A stretch of 64,000 bases of DNA, taken from the NCBI GenBank assembly GCA_032595685.2, contig CP159373.1, positions 2,421,501 through 2,485,500 of the forward strand, read 5' to 3'. This stretch comes from Candidatus Electrothrix aestuarii (GTDB lineage: Bacteria > Desulfobacterota > Desulfobulbia > Desulfobulbales > Desulfobulbaceae). The notes beneath the pieces are model-generated. The model made no database searches, was not told where the DNA came from, and saw only the letters and a program-made list of their open reading frames with translations. Positions within the stretch are counted from its first letter, which is position 1. Each line of letters starts with the position of its first letter. Shown here piece after piece: positions 55,278 to 64,000 of this stretch. The translations under genes and the position numbers were made by a program.

Positions 55278-55605
55278 TGACAAGGTGCGGTTACAGCATA
55301 TCTTTGATGCAGTCCTTGAGATTGAAGAGTATATGAAGAATCATACGGAATCTGATTTTTTCAGTAATTCGATGCTGCACTCAGCATGTATCCGACAACT
55401 GGAAATAATCGGTGAGGCGGCAGGCCGAATCTCCGAGGAAATCAGAGCGAAGTCAGCTGATACTTCGTGGAAGGAAATTATCGGTCTGAGGAATATCCTG
55501 ATTCATGAGTATTTCGGTGTTGATCTGGATATTATCCGCGATATTATCTGGACGGATTTGCCGAAGCTGAAAAAAGAAGTCAAAGCACTGTTGGATGCAA
55601 TGTAG
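55261..55605 (+). CDS. hepT: HepT-type HEPN ribonuclease toxin
   Basis: 114 residues, all helical, with the HEPN catalytic motif RNILIHEY (R-x4-H) followed by the tyrosine that is the expected AMPylation site, and the upstream IRQLEIIGEAAGRISEE block. It cleaves RNA when not modified by MntA. Such pairs serve in plasmid maintenance and anti-phage defence. Here the pair sits between the STAND gene and a leftover STAND tail. Confidence 0.9.
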   Translation: MKKILDDKVRLQHIFDAVLEIEEYMKNHTESDFFSNSMLHSACIRQLEIIGEAAGRISEEIRAKSADTSWKEIIGLRNILIHEYFGVDLDIIRDIIWTDLPKLKKEVKALLDAM

Positions 55606-55630
55606 AATAAGAACGGAACAGTCCCCCGGT

Positions 55631-55693
55631 CCCCCCGGCCAAAGCAAATTCGACCAAGCCTTGGAATGGGCCAAAAAACAACAGAAAAAATAA
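55631..55693 (+). pseudogene. Leftover C-terminal tail of a second STAND gene
   Basis: The frame PPGQSKFDQALEWAKKQQKK (55634-55690) before TAA 55691-55693 matches the tail of the STAND protein (PPGQSKFDQVLEWAEKQQGR, 54808-54871). There is no start or ribosome site. A run of C and G precedes it in both copies. It shows that a second related gene, or its 3' end, once stood here, downstream of the toxin-antitoxin pair. Confidence 0.75.
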
Positions 55694-55953
55694 CCCCTCC
55701 CTTCAACTCCCCGTTAGACTGTTTCTCTTCTTACCCTCGGTTTAAATTTTTTTCTCCTGCAAAATGAATACTATTCACCAATAAATCTCATTCCTACCAA
55801 TCCTGGCGATACAATTTTCTGTTCTTCGGACAATTCACCCCTCATGAAAAACGCAGTAATTCTCGCCAACACCTCCTTGTTTTATTTTTTTTAAAACAGG
55901 TGCGCTTATTGCTAATATTAGTAATAGCTATCATTTGAAAAAGGAGGAGTAAC
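55694..55953. other. AT-rich non-coding interval
   Basis: No coding frame is supported. An imperfect hairpin (CACCT with AGGTG, GTTTTA with TAAAAC; 55869-55902) and the palindrome CTAATATTAG (about 55914-55923) lie just before the small secreted-peptide gene and may be control elements for it. Confidence 0.4.
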
Positions 55954-56100
55954 ATGAAACGATTGGTATTGATTGTGATGGTCTGCATTTTTTCTTTTGT
56001 GCTCGCAAATGCCAGTGCCTTTGCCTGCACACGAAACATTGACGGGACGTGGAATTACTGTTGTCCCGGGCAGGTACAAAAAAACATCAAGGCGGATTAG
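55954..56100 (+). CDS. 48-residue secreted cysteine-containing peptide
   Basis: ATG 55954 follows a near-perfect ribosome site AAGGAGGAG (55940-55948). The product has a basic start (MKRLVL), a hydrophobic core to FVLANASAFA and a short mature part, CTRNIDGTWNYCCPGQVQKN, with three cysteines. Cleavage after AFA would leave Cys25 as the first residue. It could be a small lipopeptide, a signalling peptide or an envelope peptide. It is too short for a family match. Confidence 0.6.
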   Translation: MKRLVLIVMVCIFSFVLANASAFACTRNIDGTWNYCCPGQVQKNIKAD

Positions 56101-56385
56101 CACGGCCAGCAAGCTCATAGTCCTGCCGGTCAGTGATAACAGGTACCTTCGTGCCGTCACTGACTGGCACCGCCGTTTGCTCACCTGATATCAAAGAAAA
56201 AAATATCCTTCCGCGCCTTTCACTCGCCTGTTGCTGCTTGCGCCAGCACTTTCTCCATTCTGAAGGACTCCATACCACCTGCTGGTATTACCTTCCCAAC
56301 TATAGGCTTATAACATATAATATGCCCATCTCGTATGGTTTGTTTCGTTGTTCCGAGGTTCGGGCCTCATTGCTTGGGAAGTTGT

Positions 56386-57378
56386 ATGGTGGAGCAGGTT
56401 TATATACTTATTGTTGATGATAAAGTGAATAATCTTATCGCATTGGAAGAAACCTTCCACGATATTGATGCGACCTTTATCAAGGCGACAAGTGGGAACG
56501 ATGCTCTGCGTGAGACTCTCAAACATGATTTTGCCCTGGCCATTCTTGATGTCCAGATGCCGGAAATGGACGGGTACGAGCTGGCCCAGTTGATCAGGAA
56601 CAGAAAACAAACCTCCCAACTTCCTGTTATCTTTCTTTCTGCTATTTATTCGGATGATTTCCATATCTTCAAAGGCTACGATTCCGGGGCGGTTGATTTT
56701 TTGACCAAACCCTTTTCACCGGAAATACTTGCCGGGAAGATACGATTTTTTATCGAGATATATCTCCAGAAAATTAAACTGAAGGAAACAATTCTGGAGC
56801 TGGAGAAAACAAAAGAACTGGTCCTGGAGAAGAACAAGCAACTCAAGAGATTATCCACCCATGATGATCTGACCGGGCTGTGTAATCGTCGCCATCTTGT
56901 GGCCTGCTTGGAGCAGGAGTTCAATCTTTGCCTCCGCTACCAAACAGAGCTCTCCCTTATGATTCTTGATCTTGATCATTTTAAGAATATTAACGATACA
57001 TTCGGCCATAAATTCGGAGATTATGTCCTCAAAGAATTTTCAGCCCTGCTGAAAAGCTCTGTCCGCAAGGCTGACTTGGTGTTCCGTTTTGGTGGCGAGG
57101 AATTTATCGTTCTGCTCCCTCAGACAGATGCGGAGGGGGCCGAGAGCACAGCAGAGAAAATACGAAAAGCCTGTGCTGAGAAAATGATTGATGACGGACA
57201 ATATGCCGTCAAAATAACAATCAGCATCGGGGTAACATCCTATAATCAACATCTGCACCAAACTTCAAACTGCATGATTTCTGTTGCTGATAAAGCCTTG
57301 TATCTGGCCAAGGGAAGCGGGAGAAACCGGGTTGTTGTGTATGAGGCGAAAAATATACCCTTGGGAGAAAAAGAATGA
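56386..57378 (+). CDS. Receiver-GGDEF diguanylate cyclase
   Basis: 330 residues from ATG 56386 (MVEQVYILIVDDKVNNL). The receiver has its acceptor Asp in LAILDVQMPEMDG and Lys in FLTKPFSPE; a coiled-coil linker follows. The GGDEF domain (about 170-320) has an intact active site, FRFGGEEFIVLL, and an inhibitory RxxD site (RKAD) five residues before it. It makes cyclic di-GMP when phosphorylated. Its stop overlaps the start of the hybrid kinase by four bases (ATGA), so the kinase is the probable phosphate donor. An upstream in-frame start (56335) is unlikely. Confidence 0.92.
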   Translation: MVEQVYILIVDDKVNNLIALEETFHDIDATFIKATSGNDALRETLKHDFALAILDVQMPEMDGYELAQLIRNRKQTSQLPVIFLSAIYSDDFHIFKGYDSGAVDFLTKPFSPEILAGKIRFFIEIYLQKIKLKETILELEKTKELVLEKNKQLKRLSTHDDLTGLCNRRHLVACLEQEFNLCLRYQTELSLMILDLDHFKNINDTFGHKFGDYVLKEFSALLKSSVRKADLVFRFGGEEFIVLLPQTDAEGAESTAEKIRKACAEKMIDDGQYAVKITISIGVTSYNQHLHQTSNCMISVADKALYLAKGSGRNRVVVYEAKNIPLGEKE

Positions 57379-60300
57379 GATTTAACCTCAGCTCAAAATT
57401 GATCATTTCTCACCTCGGTATGGGGGTGCTCCCTTTATTATTTATTAGTCTTGTCATATGGTTCAATGTGTCTGGAGGTTTTCAGACGCTTGGTGAGAAA
57501 GGCGTTGCTGCGGTGGAACATGTCGCCCGTGAGCAGCTCAGGACGATGTGCAGTATCAAGGAAAAGCAGGTTGCCTATTTTTTTCGGGCCATGGAAGGGC
57601 AGATGTACATGTTGCGTGACAACTCCTGGCTTCATGAGACGTTCAATGCCTTGAACAGGGAGTTCAAGTTGGCCGGTGATTCAGTGGATAGTGATGATTG
57701 GAAATCCCTGGAGCTTATGAATGATGTTATGTTTCAGTATATCTGTGTTCATTTTGACTGGAATAATTTGTACCTGATCAATAAGGACGGAAAGATCATC
57801 TACTCTATGCTGAAGTCTTCAGACATGGGTCTGTCCTTGGCAGCGAATCCTTTGCGGAACACCTCCTTGGGGAGAGCATACTCTCAGCTTAAGAAAGAAT
57901 GGGATCAGGATATCGCTTTCGGTGATTATGCCCCCTATCCCCCTTTGGATAATCTTCCCTCTGCCTTTTTGGTTACTCGAATTTATGACACCTCTGGAGA
58001 AACAAAAGAGGAAATTGGTTATCTGGCTATTCAACCCTCCACCGAGGCCTTGAGAAATACGATTAAACTGGCCTCAAATAAGAAAGAATCACTTGAAGCC
58101 TATCTTGTAGGGGCAGATGGATATATGCGTTCGGATTCTGTCTTAGATCCGGAAAATTACAGTCGAGCGGAATCGTTCAGACAGGGAAATAAGGTCAATA
58201 CCGTTGCCAGTAGAAATGCCATTGCAGGGGAAAAAGGTACTGGTGTAATTAATGATTACCGAGGAAAGGAGGTGCTTTCCTCCTGGACACCGATTGATGT
58301 GTTTACCACCCGCTGGGCCCTTATCTGTGAGGTTGATGAAGCAGAGGCTATGGCCGCCCGGACGAGCATGAACGAAATTCGTTTCAGCACAGAAAGAAAG
58401 GTCAAGGCATGGATCTATCTGGGACTGATACTTACCTGTATTATTGTGAGTATTGTTGCCTGGCTTATTGTCCGCTCAATCAGTCGGCCCATTGTTCAGG
58501 CAGCTGGCATAGCCGACAGTATTGCTGCTGGCGATTTTCATCGTCGCCTTGATATGCAGCGTTCAGATGAAATCGGGCAGATGGCCGATGCGCTGGATCG
58601 CATGGTGGAAAAGGTATCGGAAAATTTTCAGGAAAAAGCTGCAATGGCAGATCTTTCCGATCAGATGCGGGGCGAGCAGGATATTCCGACCCTGTCCATG
58701 CATATCGCGAATCATCTGGCCAAATTTCTCCGTGCTCAGATGGCCTCTTTATATCTTGTGGATCATGACGGAGAAACCCTCACCTTGAAGGGGAGCTATG
58801 CCTTTCATAAGCGGAAGGGACTGAATAGTAAGATACGAATGGGGGAGGGGATTGCCGGACAGGCTGCGTTTGAGAATAACATGATTTCGGTCACGGATCT
58901 GCCCGAGGATTATGTCCGCATTAACTCGACTCTGGGCGATGCAGCTCCCTGCAATATTCTGGCTATCCCTTTCAGTCATGAAGAAAAGGTGCTTGGTGTG
59001 CTTGAGTTTGCTTCATTTACTGAGTTCTCTGATGAACAGATGGACTTTCTCGGCAATGTAACCGAGCATATTGCTATCGCCTTTCGCTCGGCGCAAAATA
59101 AGCAGGATGTGCAAAAATTGCTTGATGAGACTCGCGAGCAGGCTGAGGAGTTGAAGCAGCAGAGCGAAGAGTTAATGGCGACCAACGAGGAGTTGGAATC
59201 GCAAACTATGGCGCTGAAAAAATTTCAGCAGGAATTGGAAAAACAACAGGATGAACTGAAAGAGACCAATGCCGCTCTTGAGGAAAAATCCGAGGCCTTG
59301 ATGGTAGAGCAGCGTAAAATAAAGGAGAGCAATGAGGAACTTGTTGCGGCAAAGGAAAAGATAGAGGAGCGTTCAAAAGACCTTGCGCTGGCCTCAAAAT
59401 ATAAATCCGAATTTTTGGCTAATATGAGCCATGAGTTGCGTACGCCGTTGAACAGTCTGTTACTGCTCGCCCAATCACTCAGGGATAATCGCGAAGGAAA
59501 TTTAACCCCAAAACAGCAGCAATCAGCAGGGATTATCTTTGATTCCGGCAATGATCTGCTTGATCTTATTAATGAGATTTTGGATCTCTCCAAGATTGAG
59601 GCTGGCCAGATTGTAAAAGATGTCGAAGAGGTTTTTCTGACCGATCTTGCCGAGAATGCCAAGGTCCTCTTTGGTCATATGGCGGAAAACAAAGGGCTGG
59701 ATTTTTCTGTGACTCTGGCGGATGATCTGCCTCGCTCGATTTTTACGGATCGTAAACGTATTGAGCAGATCCTGAAGAATTTTCTCGGCAACAGCATGAA
59801 GTTTACCGCAGAAGGCGGGATTGATCTGGTCTTCTCCCGCATGGAGGCAGGCGCTCCAGTGCAATCAGAAAGCTTACGGTCTGAAGAGAGTATTGCCATT
59901 GCAGTCAAGGATACAGGTATTGGTATCCCGGCAGAAAAACAACGCGCGATTTTCGAGGCCTTTCAGCAGGCAGATGGCTCTACCGCCCGGAAATACGGGG
60001 GTACAGGGCTGGGCCTCTCTATCTCCAAAGAGCTGGCTGCGCTCCTGGGGGGAGAAATCGTTTTGCACAGTGAACCGGGAAAAGGTTCAACCTTTACCCT
60101 CTATTTGCCCATAGGAACGCTCCCTGAACCGGATGCAGGGGAAGAGGGGAGAAAAGAAGCCCCGCAGCCGAACGTTCCTCTTTCACGGGGGGCAAGGGCG
60201 GAAAGCAGACAGGCAGGTGTGAGAGAGGAAAAGAAAGAAAAGACGAAGAGCGGAAAGCAAGATCAACAACGCGCGCTTTTCTCGGTATCCGATGATCGGG

Positions 60301-61490
60301 ACAAGATCACAGAGAACGACAGGGTTATGCTGGTGATTGAGGATGATCCGAAGTTTGCCGAGATCCTGCTTGAGCAATGCCGTGAATCTGATTTTAAGGC
60401 CTTGGTCACGGATAATGGGGAGGATGGGTTGCAGCTGGCTGAGAAGTATAGGCCTTCAGGGATTATCCTGGATATCCGCCTGCCGGGGATTGACGGCTGG
60501 ACTGTGTTGAACAGCCTGAAGTCCAATGGCGGGACCCGGCATATTCCTGTGCATATGATGTCTGCTGAGGAGGTCAGCCGAAAGGCCATGAATCTGGGTG
60601 CTATCGGTTTTCTTTCCAAGCCGGTCAATCATGAACAGCTGTCTGAGGCCTTTGAGCGTTTTGAGTCTGTTATTAATAAGAAGATCAAGAAGCTTCTGGT
60701 GGTTGAGGATGACGATACCTTGCGGAGTGTTCTCGTAGATCTGGTTGGCAATACCGATACAGATACCTATGAGGCCAAAACAGGAAAAGAGGTTGAAGAA
60801 CTGTTAGGCATGCAACGCTTTGATTGCATGGTGCTGGATCTCGGCTTGCCCGATTGCAACGGGATTGATCTGCTGCATAAGTTGGCCGATGCAGATGATC
60901 TCGTCGTGCCGCCGGTGATTATCTATACTGGCAGGGAGTTGAGCAGAGACGAAGAGCGTGAGCTCAATAAATATTCTGAGTCCATTATTATTAAGGATGC
61001 CCGCTCACAGGAACGTTTGCTGGATGAAACCTCGCTTTTTCTCCATAGGATGGTGGAGAGTCTGCCCCCGAAAAAACAGCAGATCATTGCTGATCTTTAT
61101 GATCGGGACAAGATGTTTCAGGGGAAAAAGGTCTTGCTGGTTGACGATGATATGCGCAATGTTTTTGCCCTTTCCGGAATCCTTGAGCAGAAGGGGATGG
61201 ACGTGGTAATTGCTGAAGATGGGAGAAGGGCATTGGATGCGCTTGCGCAGGAAGAACATATTGATATCGTGCTGATGGATATCATGATGCCGGAGATGGA
61301 CGGGTATGAGGCGACCAGGAACATACGGGAACAAAAGCAATTCTGGAAACTCCCCGTTATTGCCCTGACAGCTAAGGCCATGAAAGAAGATAGGGATAAA
61401 TGTCTTGAGGTCGGTGCCAGTGATTATCTGGCAAAACCGGTTGATGTGGAGAGGCTCCTCTCCATGATGCGTGTCTGGCTGTACAGATAA
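57375..61490 (+). CDS. Cache-HAMP-GAF hybrid histidine kinase with three receivers
   Basis: 1371 residues. A membrane segment (about 14-32), a large periplasmic Cache sensor, a second membrane segment (about 345-365) and HAMP are followed by a GAF domain (about 440-580) and a long coiled coil rich in Gln/Glu/Lys. HisKA has His686 (NMSHELRTPLNS). HATPase motifs are NFLGNSMKF, DTGIGIP and GTGLGLSIS. Three receivers have acceptors near Asp1033, Asp1155 and Asp1302 (LDIRLPG, LDLGLPD, MDIMMPE). It is a multi-input phosphorelay hub, coupled to the upstream diguanylate cyclase and followed by CheR and CheB genes. Confidence 0.93.
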   Translation: MRFNLSSKLIISHLGMGVLPLLFISLVIWFNVSGGFQTLGEKGVAAVEHVAREQLRTMCSIKEKQVAYFFRAMEGQMYMLRDNSWLHETFNALNREFKLAGDSVDSDDWKSLELMNDVMFQYICVHFDWNNLYLINKDGKIIYSMLKSSDMGLSLAANPLRNTSLGRAYSQLKKEWDQDIAFGDYAPYPPLDNLPSAFLVTRIYDTSGETKEEIGYLAIQPSTEALRNTIKLASNKKESLEAYLVGADGYMRSDSVLDPENYSRAESFRQGNKVNTVASRNAIAGEKGTGVINDYRGKEVLSSWTPIDVFTTRWALICEVDEAEAMAARTSMNEIRFSTERKVKAWIYLGLILTCIIVSIVAWLIVRSISRPIVQAAGIADSIAAGDFHRRLDMQRSDEIGQMADALDRMVEKVSENFQEKAAMADLSDQMRGEQDIPTLSMHIANHLAKFLRAQMASLYLVDHDGETLTLKGSYAFHKRKGLNSKIRMGEGIAGQAAFENNMISVTDLPEDYVRINSTLGDAAPCNILAIPFSHEEKVLGVLEFASFTEFSDEQMDFLGNVTEHIAIAFRSAQNKQDVQKLLDETREQAEELKQQSEELMATNEELESQTMALKKFQQELEKQQDELKETNAALEEKSEALMVEQRKIKESNEELVAAKEKIEERSKDLALASKYKSEFLANMSHELRTPLNSLLLLAQSLRDNREGNLTPKQQQSAGIIFDSGNDLLDLINEILDLSKIEAGQIVKDVEEVFLTDLAENAKVLFGHMAENKGLDFSVTLADDLPRSIFTDRKRIEQILKNFLGNSMKFTAEGGIDLVFSRMEAGAPVQSESLRSEESIAIAVKDTGIGIPAEKQRAIFEAFQQADGSTARKYGGTGLGLSISKELAALLGGEIVLHSEPGKGSTFTLYLPIGTLPEPDAGEEGRKEAPQPNVPLSRGARAESRQAGVREEKKEKTKSGKQDQQRALFSVSDDRDKITENDRVMLVIEDDPKFAEILLEQCRESDFKALVTDNGEDGLQLAEKYRPSGIILDIRLPGIDGWTVLNSLKSNGGTRHIPVHMMSAEEVSRKAMNLGAIGFLSKPVNHEQLSEAFERFESVINKKIKKLLVVEDDDTLRSVLVDLVGNTDTDTYEAKTGKEVEELLGMQRFDCMVLDLGLPDCNGIDLLHKLADADDLVVPPVIIYTGRELSRDEERELNKYSESIIIKDARSQERLLDETSLFLHRMVESLPPKKQQIIADLYDRDKMFQGKKVLLVDDDMRNVFALSGILEQKGMDVVIAEDGRRALDALAQEEHIDIVLMDIMMPEMDGYEATRNIREQKQFWKLPVIALTAKAMKEDRDKCLEVGASDYLAKPVDVERLLSMMRVWLYR

Positions 61491-61552
61491 ATGCGTTTTT
61501 TTTGTAGGGGCGGCCCGCTGTGCCCCTACTCGGACAGGGGAGCACCAGCTTT

Positions 61553-62407
61553 ATGCAGGAAAAAGAACTGGAGGATATTGAACGCACACTCTTGTTGGAA
61601 GCTATATTTTTACGCTATGGGTATGACTTCCGTAATTATTCACAGGCCTCTATCAGCAGAAGGGTCAGGCTTTTTCTTGAGAAAAATGATGTAGAAACCA
61701 TAGGTGAACTGCTGCCGAGAATTATCAGGGAGCCAGAGCTGTTTCAAGGTCTGTTATTCGATTTTTCTGTCACGGTTACTGAGATGTTTCGTGATCCGCC
61801 CTTTTATCGGGCTTTACGCAGAGAAGTTGTCCCTCTGTTAAAAACCTATCCCTTTATCAAGGTCTGGTCAGCAGGTTGTGCAACAGGCGAAGAAGTCTAT
61901 TCGCTCGCTATTCTGCTGAAAGAAGAAGGCTTGCTCCATAAGTCGACTATTTTTGCAACGGATATCAATGATTCCTCTCTGGCAAAGGCCAAGAGAGGAA
62001 TCTATCCCCTCAAGCAGGTGCGCGAGTACATTGAGAATTTCCAGGAAACAGGTTCTATGCATTCCTTTAGTCGCTATTATCATGCTAATGAGGAGCATAT
62101 TGTTATGGAGAGAGAGTTAAGAGGCCGGATTACCTTTGCCAATCATAACCTTGTCGCTGATCAGGTGTTCGGGGAGATGCATTTGATTCTCTGTCGGAAC
62201 GTTATGATTTATTTTGATAAAAAATTACAGAACATGGTGCTTGATCTCTTTGATCAAAGTCTGATTCGAGGTGGCTTTCTCTGTCTCGGCGGGAGAGAAT
62301 CGCTCCGCTTCTCCAATCTAAATGATAGGTACGAAGAATTGGATAGTGCAAACAGGATCTATCGTAAGCATTTTGCTCATAATCACCAGCTACAGGCACG
62401 GCGATGA
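61553..62407 (+). CDS. CheR-type protein-glutamate methyltransferase
   Basis: 284 residues from MQEKELEDIERT. It has the CheR N-terminal helical domain (RYGYDFRNYSQASISRRV), SVTVTEMFRDP, the SAM site VWSAGCATGEEVYSLAILL, FATDIND and LILCRNVMIYFDK. No TPR is attached. With no chemoreceptor in the window, its methyl acceptor may be a kinase sensor or coiled coil in this operon. It overlaps the cheB-like gene by four bases. Confidence 0.92.
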   Translation: MQEKELEDIERTLLLEAIFLRYGYDFRNYSQASISRRVRLFLEKNDVETIGELLPRIIREPELFQGLLFDFSVTVTEMFRDPPFYRALRREVVPLLKTYPFIKVWSAGCATGEEVYSLAILLKEEGLLHKSTIFATDINDSSLAKAKRGIYPLKQVREYIENFQETGSMHSFSRYYHANEEHIVMERELRGRITFANHNLVADQVFGEMHLILCRNVMIYFDKKLQNMVLDLFDQSLIRGGFLCLGGRESLRFSNLNDRYEELDSANRIYRKHFAHNHQLQARR

Positions 62408-63036
62408 AATATAAGGCGATAGTTATTGGCACCTCGGCAGGAGGAATAGAGGCTGTCGTTCATATACTCAGTGAGTTACCGGCTCACTTTCCTTTACCTA
62501 TCATTCTGGTTCAACATCTTCATAAGAATCAGGATGGAAGCCTCATTCGATTTTATAATGAGCGCCTGTTACTCAAGGTTGTAGAGGCAGAGGAAAAGAA
62601 CAGACTACAGTCTGGGTATGTTTATCTTGCTCCGCCTGATTATCATCTTCTCCTTGAACGGGATGAAACCTTTTCGCTTTCTGTGGATGAAAAGGTGAAT
62701 TACTCCCGCCCGTCCATTGATGTCTTGTTTGAGAGCGCAGCAGACGTGTATGGGCCCGGCTTGGTTGGTATTATCATGACCGGCGCCAATCATGATGGTG
62801 CGCTGGGACTGCAACGAATTAAAGCCCTGGGAGGTTTAACCCTGGTGGAGGACCCGGCAACAGCTAAGTTTTCTGAAATGCCGAGGAGTGCTCTGGCCGC
62901 CTGTAGTGAAGTTGATTATACCCTGTCTCAGGGTGATCTGGGGAAATTCTTGCTGACCTTTGTGGAGGGATGCCCAAAGGGGGAAAATATGCATGTTGTG
63001 CAAACGTCCAGAAAGCAAATGCGGGGGCTGCTATGA
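62404..63036 (+). CDS. Stand-alone CheB-type methylesterase
   Basis: 210 residues consisting only of the esterase domain: Ser11 in [10 protein letters not shown], His38 in [11 protein letters not shown] and Asp in [13 protein letters not shown], plus [11 protein letters not shown]. No receiver domain is present, so activity is not controlled by its own phosphorylation. It reverses CheR methylation and may deamidate glutamines. ATGA overlaps link it to CheR upstream and to the DUF255 gene downstream. Confidence 0.92.
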   Translation: MKYKAIVIGTSAGGIEAVVHILSELPAHFPLPIILVQHLHKNQDGSLIRFYNERLLLKVVEAEEKNRLQSGYVYLAPPDYHLLLERDETFSLSVDEKVNYSRPSIDVLFESAADVYGPGLVGIIMTGANHDGALGLQRIKALGGLTLVEDPATAKFSEMPRSALAACSEVDYTLSQGDLGKFLLTFVEGCPKGENMHVVQTSRKQMRGLL

Positions 63037-64000
63037 AGCCAAAAACAGCAAATCGTCTGGGCCAGGAAAAGAGCCCCTATCTGTTGCAGCACGCCAGCAA
63101 CCCGGTGGATTGGTATCCCTGGGGCGAGGAGGCTTTCCAAAGAGCACGGGAGGAGAAGAAGCCTGTTTTCCTCTCCATAGGCTATTCCACCTGCCATTGG
63201 TGTCATGTCATGGCTCGTGAGTCTTTTGCTGATGAAGAGATTGCTGCCCTCCTGAATGCAGGCTTTATCTCTATTAAGGTGGATCGGGAAGAACGACCGG
63301 ATATTGATCAGATGTATATGGCTGCTGCCATGGCCATGAACGGTGCTGGCGGTTGGCCCCTGTCGGTTTTTCTTCTGCCCGATGGAGCGCCTTTTTATGC
63401 TGCAACCTATATTCCTCCCAGGGCAGGAAACGGGCTTTCCGGCTTACCTGATGTCTTGCAGGCTATACGTGCAGCCTGGGATGATCACCGAGAGGCCTTG
63501 GCGCAATCAGCTACAGAATTGATGGGTATATTGCAAAAGAGTGCCATAGCGGGTGGAGGAGGGACAGGAGGGAAGATAAGGACTCAGAGCAACTCCTTGA
63601 CTCGTGCCGTTGCTCTTTTGGCAGAGTCCTTTGATCAACGCTATGGGGGTTTCGGCGGTGCTCCTAAGTTTCCTCGGCCAGCAGTTTTTACCCTCCTTTT
63701 TTCTTCCTGGGTCCTGGAGGAAGATGCGCGCGCTCTTGAGATGGGGCTTGCTACCCTCCAGGCTATGGCCGGTGGTGGTATCCATGATCACATCGGTGGT
63801 GGCTTTCATCGCTATGCTGTGGATCAGCAATGGAGGGTGCCTCATTTTGAAAAGATGCTTTATGATCAGGCCCAGCTGGCTGAGGCCTATCTTCTCGCGA
63901 CCCAGATTACTGGGGAGATGCAGTATGCCGAGGTAGCTCGTCGCACTTTTCACTATGTGCTTTCCAGTTTGCAAGCACCGACGGGTGGCTTTTATGCAGC
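63033..64000 (+). CDS. DUF255 thioredoxin-domain protein (YyaL type), 3' end cut by window
   Basis: The visible 322 residues start [20 protein letters not shown] and continue with the family signatures [33 protein letters not shown] (CHWC thioredoxin-like motif), [23 protein letters not shown] and [10 protein letters not shown], then the start of the six-hairpin glycosidase-like part ([17 protein letters not shown]). Family members have about 680-700 residues, so half is missing here. ATGA overlap with the CheB gene suggests coupled translation, although no functional link to signalling is known. Confidence 0.93.
   Translation, partial: MKPKTANRLGQEKSPYLLQHASNPVDWYPWGEEAFQRAREEKKPVFLSIGYSTCHWCHVMARESFADEEIAALLNAGFISIKVDREERPDIDQMYMAAAMAMNGAGGWPLSVFLLPDGAPFYAATYIPPRAGNGLSGLPDVLQAIRAAWDDHREALAQSATELMGILQKSAIAGGGGTGGKIRTQSNSLTRAVALLAESFDQRYGGFGGAPKFPRPAVFTLLFSSWVLEEDARALEMGLATLQAMAGGGIHDHIGGGFHRYAVDQQWRVPHFEKMLYDQAQLAEAYLLATQITGEMQYAEVARRTFHYVLSSLQAPTGGFYA

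Noticed and set aside
61505-61540. Terminator between the hybrid kinase and CheR genes
   Set aside because: The T run precedes the GTAGGGGC hairpin instead of following it on the plus strand.

Overview
The window is a bacterial chromosome segment, most likely from a sulfate-reducing or sulfur-cycling member of the Desulfobacterota (Desulfobulbales type, possibly a cable bacterium). The lineage is inferred from gene content: recA-folA, cmoB, waaF, yejA-like and uppP housekeeping genes sit among many multidomain histidine kinases, YcaO-TPR and two-CW proteins, PD-(D/E)XK transposase-like nucleases and insertion sequences. No rRNA or tRNA gene was seen, so the lineage is not proven.

Layout. 1-1800: decayed accessory DNA with the 3' part of an AHH-nuclease polymorphic toxin, two very small genes and a possible structured leader RNA. 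1812-4987: lipoprotein, secreted protein and a SAM hydroxide adenosyltransferase (DUF62) gene split by an IS3-family element. 5021-10664: PAS histidine kinase with a dead receiver, DeaD helicase, CHASE histidine kinase. 10670-16288: mobile-element island with a fragment and a full copy of a PD-(D/E)XK transposase-like gene, a RelE/HigB-HigA toxin-antitoxin pair with a 200-bp partial duplication of the antitoxin, and abutting IS5-like and IS66 elements. 16533-27687: cmoB, an ABC-2-like permease, waaF, rpmB, an M23 peptidase plus bactofilin pair, bioA, panE and a formylglycine-enzyme-like protein. 27770-35249: folA, recA (with an operator-like array upstream), a transglutaminase-like gene, cinA, yihY and mltD on the minus strand. 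35531-45441: a two-CW protein, a catalytically degenerate asparagine-synthetase-like gene coupled to a zinc-ribbon/Toprim-like membrane protein, paired coiled-coil exported proteins around dut, an outer-membrane barrel, epmA, uppP and a GT39 enzyme. 45566-49193: a yejA-like binding protein, a REC-kinase and tsaE.

The most interesting part is 49238-55693: a tight gene set of YcaO-TPR, Trypco1 and a giant trypsin-nSTAND-WD40 protein, followed by a MntA/HepT toxin-antitoxin pair and a leftover copy of the giant protein's C-terminus. This looks like an NTP-dependent biological-conflict (defence or self/non-self) locus. Its WD40 half appears to have been swapped in, judging from an abrupt composition change. 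55954-64000 holds a tiny secreted cysteine peptide and a signalling operon of diguanylate cyclase, three-receiver hybrid kinase, CheR and CheB, translationally coupled to a DUF255 thioredoxin-like protein that runs off the window.
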